Shown: positions 47,949 to 60,191 of the stretch, piece by piece
Numbering within the stretch: position 1 is the first letter of the stretch
How the letters are laid out: each line of letters starts with the position of its first letter
Assembly: GCF_000499845.2 (NCBI RefSeq)
Contig: NC_023751.2
Span: forward strand, 10,145,564-10,209,563
DNA: 64,000 nt
Reading direction: 5' to 3'
Source of the DNA: Phaseolus vulgaris
Taxonomy: Eukaryota > Streptophyta > Magnoliopsida > Fabales > Fabaceae
Program-made: the position numbers and the translations under genes
The notes under the pieces: generated by a model
The model's database searches: none
What the model saw: only the letters and a program-made list of their open reading frames with translations
Told to the model about the DNA's origin: nothing

Positions 47949-50900
47949 TTATGTTGATAACCCAGCAACGAATGAAACTCCGGTAGACGGCAACCACGAC
48001 GAGCCCGATATGAATTGGCCCACAGTGAATCTAGAAGCTTCACCGGTGGAATTGATGGCCCGATACCCGGCCCAATTCACCCGTTGAGCCAGGGCCGCAC
48101 CCGGCCCAGAATTCATGTATTCACCATAGTACAGCGTGTCTAAAGCAAACGACGACGTGTTCCATTCCAGCCACCCACGTGGGTGCACGTGATCCCCTAT
48201 GTAGGATAGCATGTAGACGGTTCTAGCGAAAAGTTTCCAGGGACGACCCAGATAAGTGGGGTAGCCACCCTTGGATGCTTCTAGATCCGGTGTGGCAAGG
48301 ATCCGACAGTTGTGGATCGAAATCCCCGTGTTCTGATTCGGGTCTTTGCGATTTTGGGCCGTGATTGTGTTCTTCTGTAGGGGCATGGGCTTGCGGGCCC
48401 AGAGACTGCAGTTCTGGAACACCACTGCAGCGTTGCCGAATATGAAGTCCACGGTTCCGTAAATGTCGCATTCGCGGTAAAATTGACGGTTGGAATGGAC
48501 ATACATTGTATCCTGGTATCCGATGACGTTGCAGCGGTACACCACCGCGTGATCCGCTCCAACACGGAGGGCCACCGCTTGGTGGTTCTGCGGTCCGGCG
48601 TAGTTCTCGAATGTCATGTCTCTGGCGATGAAACCAGAACCACTAGCAGCTGCACCATAGGATCAACATTTTACTATTATTATTAATAAAAATAAGGTGA
48701 AGACTTTAAGTTAGTGGTTGTATTGAATTAATATTGGTTGCGAACCAGTGGTCATGTCTTTAATCTTTTTGAATATTCTGTCCATGTTGGACACAATGCA
48801 ACTTTGTTTATCAATTTTGCAAGCATTGCATGACCCACTAACAATAACTAGATTTCGCTACTTTAATCTTGTGCCTTTCGTTTGAGGATAAGATTATATT
48901 TAAGAATAATACATGCTATGAGGTCAAGATGAGCTAAGCCAGAAGATCCCATTTGTTATTTTAATTTCTTTTTCTCGTTACTTATGTCAGTATTACAAAA
49001 CAAAGAAACAAAAAAAAAACGGTGTAAGTTTAATGCAATATTTTAAAAAGAAAAAAATAAATGTCAGTTTCAGAACTACTTATGGAAATGCAACGGAAAC
49101 ATGTCTTTCACTCTAGTGATTTGGAAAGTTGAAAGTTTATCTAAAGATAGGAATTGGACAAATGCATATATAGCGCATTATATAATGAGCAATATACCAT
49201 GCAAGCAACCAAGCACTAATGGTGTGCTGACGTTGATCAAACTTCAAATACTATTTTGTTGCTTTATTTCAAAATCCGGAATGCTCATTCTGGACACGCC
49301 AAACTAATGATAATGTAAGTTTTGGATGTACTGTGTTACTGAGACTCAAAAAACACAAAAGAACAACAAAACTATACTATATTAGATCATAGAGACACAT
49401 TTAGGGAAAAAAAGACATTTTAGATTAAGGAAAGGGAAATTTCCAGGTTTGAAAGTTCAAACCTCGACTAAAACTGTAATTCAACAGCAAATCGGCTGAA
49501 GAGCTTCTTTTCTCAGAATGTGAAAGAAATAAAGGTATCTTTTTTGTTTAGGCAGAAATTATGAGGGAAGTATGAGGAAAAACAGTGCACTTTCCGAATC
49601 GGGGTATATATGTAACTTCATTCTCTCAAACATTGACTTTGGATATCCAAACAAGTAAAAGAAAACAATATAATTTGGTGGTAGAGATTTAAAGCTCACT
49701 CGCGAGTAGACAGACTATTAAACAGGAAGGAATCTTTAACATGGCAACGACGACTAGCAGGGCTCGTGCAACTTGTACTGGTTTACCTTACATTCTCCAT
49801 CTTTTTTTAACCTTTTCCTTTTCTCTATACTTTTTTACATTATAAACAAATATTGTTAATTTATACTTTTGCTATCTTTAAATAATTGATTAAATACCTG
49901 TATTCATACAATTTATAACTCTTTTATTTTTTATTTGAAATTTGAAAAATCATAAAATATAATAAATAATAATTAACTTGAGCATGGAAGAGGTCAAAGA
50001 GAAAGAATTTACCGAAAGATGCCGTGTGAAATGTGGTGAGGTTGTCCATATAATTTTTTCCCCCTGTGATCACGGTCTTGCCTTTACCATCCCCTATGAA
50101 CATCAGATTTGTTTTCTTCCTTCCCACCTTTAAATTCTCCTCTTCGTAACTGAAATGAAATTTGTATCACCAAACTTGCTTTATTTATATATACATATTC
50201 TGCTAAAACCAATATCACATCACGTACATCACTAACAACTTAATATTTTTTTACTTAAAAGAAAAAAACTATTTAATCAGTTTTAATCTCCTCTCCTTAA
50301 TCAAAACTATATTTTTAACGCACTTTTACCGTTAGCATGTCGAGATCAATTAATGAGGATGGTGGCATCGAGACATTAGTAAATACTACGTTGTCCTACA
50401 CCACATGCAACTCATTATGATGACAAATATTACATATTTACACCAAACAATGTTGTCAGCACACTTTTTTCGTTAGTGAAAGAGAGGGAAGAAAATGAAG
50501 GAAAACAATTAATAAAAGGTGCGACGAAGTAAATGAAAAATAAAAACATTATATAGTATTATTGTTAAAATTGTGTTCACGTGACTACAGTGCCGGGTCC
50601 AAGCATGATGATTCAATACCAACAAGTCCACCACGCAATCACCCCACAATCCACAGTGCACGGTCCACACACTTTTTAACACTCACTTAGTACAAAACAC
50701 GAAAACAACAATCATAAAAAACGTGGTAGTTAACTAGTTACGTGGTTAAAAAAAAATTAGGAGAGTGGAAAAAAAAAGAGTACGTATATTTTTTGTGTTT
50801 GGTATTAGGTATATTTACCTTCCTGCCCTGACGTAGATAATGAAGCGGCGTGAACTATATTCCGGGACCTTCTTAATGGCCTCGGCGATTGTCTTAACGG

Positions 50901-51738
50901 TTCCGTTACCGTCCTTGGAAACAACAATATCGGCTTGTATCGCCGACACGGGCAAGCTCAGCAATCTCCTATCTCGCCGATTCAACCATCTCGGGAAATT
51001 ATCGGCTCGCATTGCCATCAGCCGTCTCCTGTTCTGAATGGGAACGCCAGCGAAGTCATCGCCGTCGGCCGCGGCTGAGAAAATGGCGAGGCAATTGCTG
51101 ACGAGCTCCGACAAGTCCTTGAGGTTGTTGCTCATCTGATCCTTAACGGGACCGTCGGCGTCGGCGAAGCCCTCCGCGCAGGTGTCCTGGTTGGTGAGCG
51201 CGGCGCTGAGCCACGTGACCACGTCCTCGTTGGCGGAGCCAACGGCACCGAGGGAGACAGTGCTGAGGGAGCGCGCAAGCGCGTCGACGGAATCGTCGAG
51301 GAGCTCGAGGCAGTCGAGGTAGGCGGAGCGGACGCGGGGATCCATGGTGGCGGAGGAAATAGCGGCGGAAGTGTAGAGCGCCTTGGAGAAGTGCTGCAGC
51401 GTGACGTTGAAGGAAATGTGGACCAGGTCCTTCTCGGATGCCGCCTGGGATCCCGGATAGTCTAGCAGCGAATTGACGCACACAGTCTGAAATCGTGTTT
51501 TGCTGCACGTGCTTGAAATGGCTTGCGTAGGCTTGCCACGAAGCCTGGAGGTTTCCGGTCTTGTAGTGATACGAGAGAGGAGCGTAACGGCCGTAACTAC
51601 CGATGCAGCGATTAATATGACTCCAAAGATGGAGAACAATGCAATGTTCTTCCTCCCGGAAGATCTTGGATTGATGGCGAGAGTGGGAGTGGGTGAGGAG
51701 GCACCTGGATGAGGGGGTCCCAGTCTTCCATAGTCCAT
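47949..51738 (-). CDS. PME34: Pectin methylesterase with PMEI pro-region (PME34-like)
   Basis: Three exons on the minus strand: 51738-50819, 50149-50013, 48649-47949 (585 aa), with GT-AG introns in phase 2 and phase 1. A cytoplasmic tail (MDYGRLGPP) precedes a membrane segment (about 32-54), then a PMEI-like inhibitor pro-region (about 72-225). Basic processing sites follow: RRRL at 237-240 and RRLL at 257-260. The catalytic domain has GSYEE, QAVALR (Gln376), GYQDT (Gln398, Asp399), DFIFGN (Asp420) and LGRPW (Arg488, Trp490). These spacings (23, 21 and 68 residues) equal those of carrot PME, so the active site is complete. It removes methyl esters from cell-wall pectin. Splicing at exon 1/2 puts Ser307 where relatives often have Arg. 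PME34 is by resemblance of the whole chain. Confidence 0.93.
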
Positions 51739-51815
51739 TGTGATGTGTTTTTGTTTTTGAGAATGAGAGGGAAAAGAGAGGTAGATGGTGGTGAAGGGTG
51801 CGTGAGGAATGGTCC

Positions 51816-51825
51816 TTTATATAAA
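51816..51825 (-). promoter_or_regulatory. TATA box of the PME gene
   Basis: Minus-strand TTTATATAAA, 78 bp upstream of the ATG at 51738. This gives a short leader of roughly 50 bases, with no sign of a leader intron. Confidence 0.6.
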
Positions 51826-52571
51826 TGGCGGTGGTGAGTAAGTACTAGTGAGAAAGTGAGTGTGTGTTTTTGTGGTGGTGTGTGAAGAGGGTTGGTTGGT
51901 GTGAAGTCGATGTCTGAGGGAATTAGCTGGCCGCTACTATGCCCACTCAACAATGTATAACCCTGCCTTCTACTTTCTATTCCTCCCTCTCTTTCTATTA
52001 TTGCTTTCATAATTATTAACCTCAATTTCATAACTATGACATAAGGATCCACAGATTTCCATTACCTCGCTTCAAACTTTTGACCAGGGATTAAACTACA
52101 TCACCGTTTGGGGATATACATGATGTAAGTAGAGGGAATAGAAACAACTGAAAGAGACATCATTTTCTAACCACACTCTTTTAAATCTTCCTCTCTACTC
52201 TTTTTCTAAGATTCAAACTCCCTATATCTTTCTGCTTATTTACTTCGATATTCAATCTCAACTTAATTCAATTGCTTCATGCCATGCTTCAAAATCAACA
52301 TCGAAACTAGCCACGATGTTATCAATCTCTACATGTTAATCACAAGAAGAAATCTTGTTTATCAAGGGGGGTAAATTTATAGGACAAATAATCCTCTTAA
52401 AAAAGATAATAATTTACAAGACACTATGTTCTCACTTTACCTTAACTCACGCTACAAAAATAAATAATACTTTGGTACTCCTTTAAAAAAATTATATCTA
52501 CTTTACCACATAATTTAATAATATCATAATGTATATTAAAATTTTAAATTAAAAATAAAATAAACATTCAT
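51826..52571. other. PME upstream region
   Basis: Presumed promoter of the minus-strand PME gene, then AT-rich DNA. The frame at 51612-52052 on the minus strand overlaps the promoter and exon 1 and is not supported as coding. Confidence 0.4.
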
Positions 52572-52837
52572 TATTAAAAAATTATTAAATAAAAATTATT
52601 TTTAAAAACAAAAATAATTAGTTGTTATATTGATTAAATTGTATATTATTTTAAGAAATAAAAAAATATTAGTATTTAAATTAATTTTTGTTATTGATAA
52701 AATATATTAGTTATTAAATTTTAACTATCAATTATTTAATAATAAATGATCGAGACTAATTTAGATATAAATATATAATTTAATTAATATAATAATTTTT
52801 TATGTTTTTCTTGATTTTTATTTAATAATTTTTTATT
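52572..52837. mobile_element. Degenerate CACTA-like MITE
   Basis: Carries the family order: CATTATTAAAAAATTATTAAATAAAAATT, the AATAATTAGTTGTTATATTGATTAAATTG block, a middle with AACTATCAATTATT, then TTAATTAATATAATAATTTTTTATG and GATTTTTATTTAATAATTTTTT. Ends are worn; no target duplication is visible. Confidence 0.55.
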
Positions 52838-54889
52838 AATTATTAAAATACTATTATTTTAAATTGTTGAATGAGTGTTTTTTTAATGACTGGCAAATAT
52901 CATCACTCCACAAAAAATACCTTAACTCACCCTAAAAAAGACCCTAGCTTGGAATAACTTTAAATTTGTTTTCTTTCGTACGAAAATAGAGGAAAAACCA
53001 TTCATAATTTATTAAAAGATATTTCAAAAATTAAATAAATTTAAAACAGTGATAATTTTATAAACAAAAATAGAAACAGACAAGCTCCAGATTTTTAAGT
53101 TCAATTTTAGATGAAGAGATATAAATTCCATTTAGAATTGATGACATACATTAATTAATTAACAGTAAACCTTTATCGAATACGATTTGATACAATAAAA
53201 GATGATGGTTCAAGACACTTTAATAATGTAATTAATAGAACTTCTTAATTTAAAGGAATTAATAGTATTGATTAAAGAAAGTAATTGAAAGATTTAGTAT
53301 AAATTTCATTACATAGACGATTTTGTTGGTGAAGTATTTTATTATTAAGAAAGGTTTTACTTACTTATATATTATCAATAAATTTATTATAATAAAATTT
53401 GATATTATAATAAAAAGTAAATTTAAACATAACTCAACTTTATAAATTAATTTATAAAATAAAATTTACACTCATATATATAAATACAATAAAATATCAT
53501 TAAATAAAATCAAATTTAAATTACTTATATATAATAAAATAATATTTACATCCACTTATACATAAAATAATATTAAATAGAATATTATTATACCTCGTCG
53601 GAATCTCTAATAACGTTTATATTGTAATATATGGGTGACTCAGTCGAATAAATCAATCATGGTCAGTCCCTGCATCCTTATATAGTGCATCATGACTCAT
53701 GTGATCATCTTAACTGTTTCTTAACAATCTAATCCCTTCCTTTTCAACCTAATCTTTTTTTCGCCACTTTTCTACATAATTTAATAAGCTCTTTCTGCTT
53801 TCACCAAATATTTAATTTAATATTATCATAATTACTTTCTGTTTATAAATATTTATATTAAAAATTATTTAAAAGGATTGGAGTGTGGGTGACATATTGC
53901 ACACGGTGGGGAGTTACTTTTGAGTTAGGGAAAATAGAATATCCATAGACAACTTTATCTCTTCGCGTTAAAATCCATGAATCAAAATTTGTTTTGCATG
54001 CCCAATTCTAATGGAACAAGTTGTATTTCACAAAATTAATTATAATAAAATAAATCAAATTTTGTAACTTAGTAATTATTTTTTTTATGAAATAATTTAT
54101 TGAATTAAAAAATATTCTATACAATTAATTGTTGCATGTAGAAGTTTATACGACCGAAAAATGTCATGAAAAGTATAGGGTGAAATTGACGAAACTATGG
54201 ATTTAACCAGCATAAACTATGGGTTTAAAATATTTTATACTATCAATTAATAATATCTTATCAAGATATTTATTATAAAATCTAATAATTTTATCAAACC
54301 TTAATATCACTAGTTTTCTTATTTTTTTTCTAGTTACTACCACTACTTTGCCTCCACTAGCTCTTGTAAAAATCTAGTAAATTATTTCTCTATCTAATCT
54401 GAAAAGTTAACATTGCAAATGTTGTCGTCTTCCTACACATTGTTTATAGAATATTACTTCTTTTAAAAAAAATGGGTCTTTGGAGTGGTAACAAAGAACA
54501 TAAAGATTCAATATTTTTGCACATGATACCACACCACAAAGTAGTACATTGCTGTTTAATACTTTGTACTTAGGTATTATATAACTTTTTACTTTTTTAA
54601 GAGAAAGTTATTTTTAAGGAAAAGTTATTATTATGATAAAGTTATTATTATGTAAGACAAAGTTATCAACATAGAAAGTTATTTCTACTTTCTGACTATG
54701 TATTCTTACATCATGGTGACATCGGTAAAAATAACTAACATAATAATACAAAACCCCGTTCCATTCATACTTGTTTTTAAAAATGTGAACTCAGAGTGTA
54801 CATGTATGATAAGGAGGACTCTAAATAATATAATAATATCTATAATTGATGGTATAATTGTTGATGTGTCGGTAATTTTTTGTTTTTTT
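52838..54889. other. AT-rich intergenic DNA, no gene seen
   Basis: Non-coding. A run of short AAAGTTATT-type repeats lies at about 54601-54690. The overlapping opposite-strand frames at 54698-54951 show no family resemblance. Confidence 0.4.
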
Positions 54890-55041
54890 TTTAAGTCTTC
54901 TTCTCCAAATGTTGATTTTCGGTATGAGGTGGCCTGAAAAAGGTACTCCAATGTTCAAGTAAGTACTCTGTATAAAGAGTGTATTTTGTAAAGCTGATTA
55001 AAGCGTACCTTCCACTTTTGCAAAGAGTTTTATTTATAGTG

Positions 55042-55604
55042 TTGACTATTACGAAGTGGACTTTAAGCCTAACTCAACCCCATAAAACCAGCTCATGAAG
55101 TTGAGGTTTGCACCCACTTATATACAAAGAAAGGCTCTAATCTCTAGTCGATGTGGGATCTCCAACTCACCCCCCTTACGCCGAGAGTGATAGATAGAAG
55201 CTCGTGCGTGGGACTATATATTTTGGGTGGTCTGATAGCAGGTGGCCTGATAAGCCCAACAATTACTGCATATTACGAAGTGGACTTTAAGCCTAACTCA
55301 ACCCCATAAAACCGGCAAAAAAAAAAAATGGAGATCCCACATCGACTAGAGATAAGGACATTTCATAATATATAAGTGGGTGCAAACCTCAACCCTATGA
55401 GCCGGTTTTATGGGGTTGAGTTAGGCTTAAAGTCCACTTCGTAACATGGTATCAGAGCCATTTTCGAGCCTATCCTAGCGAGTATTTGTGTTGGGCCTAT
55501 CGTGCCACCCGCTATCGGGCCGCTATCGGACCACCCAAAATATATAGTCCCACGCATTTATGGGGTTGAGTTAGGCTTAAAGTCCACTCTGTAACATTGA
55601 CTAT
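55042..55604. mobile_element. TRIM-like palindromic insertion
   Basis: Element 55050-55596 flanked by TTGACTAT on both sides (55042-55049, 55597-55604). Its two ends are inverted copies of one LTR end: TACGAAGTGGACTTTAAGCC at left, GGCTTAAAGTCCACTCTGTAACA at right. Inside are a nearly whole small LTR in minus orientation (to AAGCCCAACA at 55261), a second partial minus copy (55272-55313), and a partial plus copy ending GTAACA at 55446. That copy is followed directly by a PBS and about 30 bp of internal DNA. A plus copy starting TGTTGGGCC at 55480 follows, deleted in its middle. No coding capacity. LTR about 210 bp plus an almost empty interior fits a TRIM. Confidence 0.6.
55447..55459 (+). 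other. TRIM primer-binding site
   Basis: TGGTATCAGAGCC, initiator-Met tRNA type, directly after the LTR end ...CTTCGTAACA. Confidence 0.75.
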
Positions 55605-55849
55605 GGGCCATTGTCATGATGGGTCGGATATTAATTATTGATTGATATATTGAAATATGTGGAGAATATTTGTAACATTTTTTAGTTAATCAGTATTTAG
55701 CTTATTTGTAGAAAATATTTCCTACATATTTCAGAATATGAATGTGATTAAGTGCCTGAGTGACCGACCACCCGAGTCAAAAAAAATCTTAATAACGATA
55801 ACAACAGTTACTGTAGTGTTGAATGAGTTAATCTATATCCCGAAATATA

Positions 55850-56150
55850 CGAGAATATCTTTGACAAACCAGCTAAAATAAAATTAACTGAAAGATGCAC
55901 ATCCCTAGTAAAAAGGGATCACGATGCACATCAAATAATAACTGATGGACGAGCCCATAAACCAATACTATAAATAAAGTCCTTTGTGAAGGAGTAAGGT
56001 TCGTTTTTCCCATTTATTAGAACACATTCTTAAATTAGAATACTTACTTGAGCGTCAAAGTACCTTTTGCAGGTAATCCTCGATCGACCGAGCATCAACA
56101 TTTGAGGAAGGAGACTTGAAACAATTAGGATATCACTGACACATCAGCAA
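55850..56150 (+). repeat. Old LTR, right arm of the inverted pair
   Basis: Reverse-complement partner of 54890-55745. Its mirror includes CTATAAATAAAGTCC, GAAGGAGTAAGGTTCG, ATACTTACTTGAGCGTCAAAGTACC and TTTTGCAGGTAATCCTCG. The two LTRs face each other, with only about 100 bp between their outer ends and no internal retrotransposon sequence. Confidence 0.55.
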
Positions 56151-58729
56151 TTGTACGTCCAGTCACAGGTACTGCGTAGGCTCGTTTGTGAGACAAAGAA
56201 TATTATATGAGTAATTTATATACTTTATGCATAACTAGGATATGCTTGTTTTCTTTTTCATAAATAATTTTAGGAAATAAAAATAATGAAATAATTTTTT
56301 TCATAAAATAAATTTGGTTTGTTCATAAAATAATAATTTATAGAAGTTTATTTATAATTTTTTAAAAATATGTCAATTAACATGTACATTAATTTTAACG
56401 TATAATCCTTTTTCTTATTTTTTTCACTGTTAAAAGTACTCATAAAAATAATGCAGGAAAAACACTATATTTTATTATAACATATTAATACCATTTATTT
56501 TTCCATAATTGGTGCAGGTAATTTTAAGAGTGAATAAAAAAGATCACTGAAACACTATAACGAAGAAAAACAAAGTTGTTCAACAACAACAAATATCGTT
56601 TATAAAAAGTATTCCAAAAAAATGTATGCATTTTATTTATATTTTTATTTTATGTGAGATTTTTTTATATTAATACGTATTAGTCTTTTTCTTTATTTTC
56701 TACTATTAGAAATGAAATAAAAATCAGATTAACAACCAAGCACTCTGTTAATTATTACATAAATATAGATAGTTTAAAATTATTTGAACTGAGTTTTCTC
56801 CACATTTTATATTTTTTAAAACTTTAACAGCTAAGATGCTTTGAACTTTCCTTTTATTTCAATTCATTTACTTGATTACCAACCTAGTAGTTAGAAGAAA
56901 AAGACAGAATAATGAAAAATTGATCCGAAAACTAAACCTAGTTTATATACAGAAATTGTCTGATAGTTTTTTTTATGTTTTTTAAAAATTTATACATAAA
57001 TTGAACTTATAATTGTTTTAAAAAATATTTATAAATAGAGACAAACTAGAATGAGTGAGATTGAAGTATTTGATCTATACAGTAGAACCGTGACTCCTAT
57101 GTTTTTTGCAATGAAGGAAAGTGAACATTTAATGTATGAAACATTTAAAATACTATAATGTTCACTCTAAGTATTTTATGAACATTATTGAATTCAAATG
57201 TAGTGAAGAAATAATTGCATATTGTGATTTTAAAGAAGATATGATTAGAGTGATAATAGCATTAATGGATAAGATACTGACTATTGATGTTATAGGTTGT
57301 TTGGTTAGGAGTCTCCATTAATAGCCGTGTCACTTTTTGCTTTTCAATTGTTTCTTGCTTGCTTCAAAGGTTTTTCAGATGTTCCTTCATAACTCAGCTT
57401 TGCACTTTCTAATTAAAGTAGTAATTCTGGAATGGTGCCTTCTTTTTCTTCTTATCTCTCACTTTTCTTACTAAGGGCCCAATTTTCACTATATATATTG
57501 TCTATCATCTTTCTTATCAAAATTATTGCACTTTCTTTCTTTAAATTTATATTAATTTTATGTTTTTTAAATAATTAAAAAAACTTATATTATTTTTTAA
57601 GTTTGCCGATAAAAAAAACATAACTATTAAGATTAATAATTATATATGTGTTATTATCCGTTTTAAAATTTAAAATTTTATAATGATTTTTTTAAAGAAG
57701 ATTAAGAGAGTTATAGATGAAAATATATTTAAATGATACCTCATATGAACTAGGAAACATACTTAAACAGACCCACCACTCAAAGATGAAGAGAATTCTC
57801 TGAAATATTTTTTTACTTTCAGAAACAATGTTAATATTTCGACATCTGTTTGTTAAGATAATATCTTTAGAGTCAAAAACGAACTCTGGTTCCTTAGTCC
57901 TTAATTGAGAGATTTTTTGATAATTCCAATAGTCTCCCATTATTTAAAAATCAATATCAAAGATAATTTAAATACAAAATTTTCCTTAACCTTTTAATAT
58001 ACTTTTTAAAAATAAAATTATGAAAAAACTCATAACTTCAACTACCGATAATTTATTCTGATACGCTCGCTCGAATAATTTTACATTATTTAAGATTCAA
58101 AACAAAATACAATTTAAATATACTGGACTATATAGTGTGATTCTAAACAAAATTAAGTTTCCTCATTCTTACTAATAAGAAACGAAGTTATCCAAAATTT
58201 TCAGAGAATTTATTGCGTTTTGTTTTGTTATAGCTGATTAATGAATGTATGAACCGGGTCTCTTATTTAAGAGACAGCGAATTAATTTGTTTCATATAAG
58301 CTGCCTTTTTTGACATATAAGTAGTAATCCAGCTAATCCAACTTAAACCAACTTGAAATGATCTTTAACTCAATTATTTCGAATTTAAAGTTTAAACATG
58401 TAACCGTGTTAAATATTTATATATATTTTTTTATCTTTAGATAAATTTTAAATGCTAATTCGATTTAAAAAAATTCTCCGTAACTAAAGTAATGGTATGT
58501 TATCTCTACCATCTTCATTGTTTATCCAGAAGATAATTAAATAAAACAAAAAAAAGTCAATATTTTAATGGCATTTGTTTATAAATTTTAAATTATTTGC
58601 TAAAAAATATTATTGATGTTACTTTTCCAAATTGTTTAATACATATTTGGTGAGTTTTGTTCTTATCGATGATGAATTGTCATTCTTCTAATGTGTCTAA
58701 TGTGTATGGGATATGACAAGAATTTTCAA
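56151..58729. other. AT-rich intergenic DNA, no gene seen
   Basis: Small frames such as 57136-57321 and 57692-57940 have no recognisable features. Confidence 0.4.
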
Positions 58730-59459
58730 GTTATAGGAGATGCACGTGTAGAAAATTCTCTTATGCTCAAGTGAGTAAGAATACAGATGATCTTGTGTAC
58801 AAGTCAATGAATAATAGGATAAATGTATTTCATGAGAGAAATGAGGTATTTATAGACTCATGGGCTTAAGTAGAAACCCAATAAAGTGGCTACTTTGTAG
58901 TAACCTTTTAGGTCATCTTCTTACTTATGTGTGTCTTATTATTAAGTTGACTTGTCAATTACTTGGTCGTTAAGACTAAGCATAAGTAACGTGTGTAGTT
59001 ATTGTCGAACTATAAGGTGGACTATTATAACTGCTTTATCAATCTACTAATATGTGATATTTTATAAATCCCTATTATTTAGGTACTGGGTAGCACATAA
59101 ACCCCCCAAGCTTGGAAGCTGAGTATTCAGTTTTCGAGTTTGATTGTAGATTTATTTTCAAATTAACATGAAAGCATAAGCCCATCCATCATTGGAAGAG
59201 CTTCGTTCATCTTTGGGAGACCTTAACTTGTATATTTTTAGAAGTTCTAAACATATAAATGTAAATAAGAATAAAGAAAGTGACAATAAAAAAATAATAA
59301 TAAATAGCAACGATGAGGTATTAATGAGGGGTTTTTGTTCTCTGTTGTAGCGATTATGAGAGAATCCCTTTTAGGTTAAAATGTACCTTTTAACAGGTCA
59401 TCGTGAATGATGTCATCTCTATGAGATGCGACAAATTGATATTGAAAAAGTCATTTTCG
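58730..59459 (+). repeat. Retrotransposon LTR/leader remnant
   Basis: GATGCACGTGTAGAAAATTC...TTATGCTCAAGTGAGTAAGAATAC...GAGGTATTTATAGACTCATGGGCTTAAG has the same landmarks as the Tat-type LTRs (CTCAAGT-AGTAAG and TATTTATA...TGGGC). It is followed by AAACCCCCCAAGCTTGGAAG and leads into the ORF fragment at 59460. Confidence 0.45.
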
Positions 59460-59895
59460 CGCCTAAGGGTTTATAAAAAGCTTTGGCTTTTCTTCTTCCT
59501 CCACATCCTTCGTCTTTGCCTTTTCTTCAAAGTTTCGAACTCTCTGCTCTCTTTCTTCCTTATTTCGAGCTTTCTTCGTGTTCATCCCTCTTCGTCTTCT
59601 GTGATCATGTGTTTCATCCTTCATCTTCCATTAGTCCAATTCATCACTGAGGTAAGTATTTTATGGCTTCCTCTTTTTCTTCTACAAACTCGATTTTCGA
59701 TGACAATCATGGTCATCCTCTAAGGAGGGGGATGTTAGCCCCATTTGGGGGTGATCCCTCCTCCAGCCATACTCCTTCGTTTTCTGTAGAAAACGATGTT
59801 GTGGAGTTGTTGGAGGTTGAAAACGTCTTCACACAGGGTGTTTCCACTATTGCTATTGTTTCGTAGGATGGTTCACGATCGATGGCACAAAATTT
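59460..59895 (+). pseudogene. Tat/Ogre-type ORF fragment, plus copy
   Basis: A pyrimidine-rich leader with a conserved GAGGTAAGT-like splice-donor word precedes ATG at 59663. The frame encodes MASSFSSTNSIFDDNHGHP, then GGDPSSSH and DVVELLEVEN, and stops at 59866. It is the start of the same protein whose longer version is read on the minus strand from 61078. The rest of the protein is missing, so it is a fragment. Confidence 0.65.
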
Positions 59896-60191
59896 AAAGA
59901 AAAGGCTTCTTTGGATAAACGCTCTTGGCAACCCCTTTCTTCAAAAGTTTGCAAGATCAAAACTTTTTCCCATGACGTCTACATGCATATAACAAATAGG
60001 TTAATTATCAATTAAAAAATTAAGTTAAGAACTTAAACAAACATTTTATACCTATAAAATAGGTCTCAGGGTCCTCGACAAAGGGAACATTAAGGAGGTT
60101 CCTACAGTTAATATGTCTCGACAACCCCTTGATCAACTCTACATTCTTTCTTTCCTTGGGGGAGAGAAAATGCTCGACCCTCGATTTGAAC

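Larger units (their letters stand above)
54890..55745 (-). repeat. Old LTR, left arm of an inverted pair (interrupted)
   Basis: Runs GGTACTCCAATGTTCAAGTAAG...GCGTACCTTCCACTTTTGCAAAG...TTTATTTATAGTGTTGACTAT, is split by the insertion at 55050-55596, and resumes with GGGCCATTGTCATGATGGGTCGG...CCTACATATTTCAGAATA. It matches 55850-56150 in reverse orientation. Its layout resembles the Tat-type LTR at 20553. Confidence 0.6.

Noticed and set aside
51143..51508. Arg/Pro/His-rich minus-strand frame of 121 codons
   Set aside because: Overlaps PME exon 1 in another frame; produced by its GC-rich codons.
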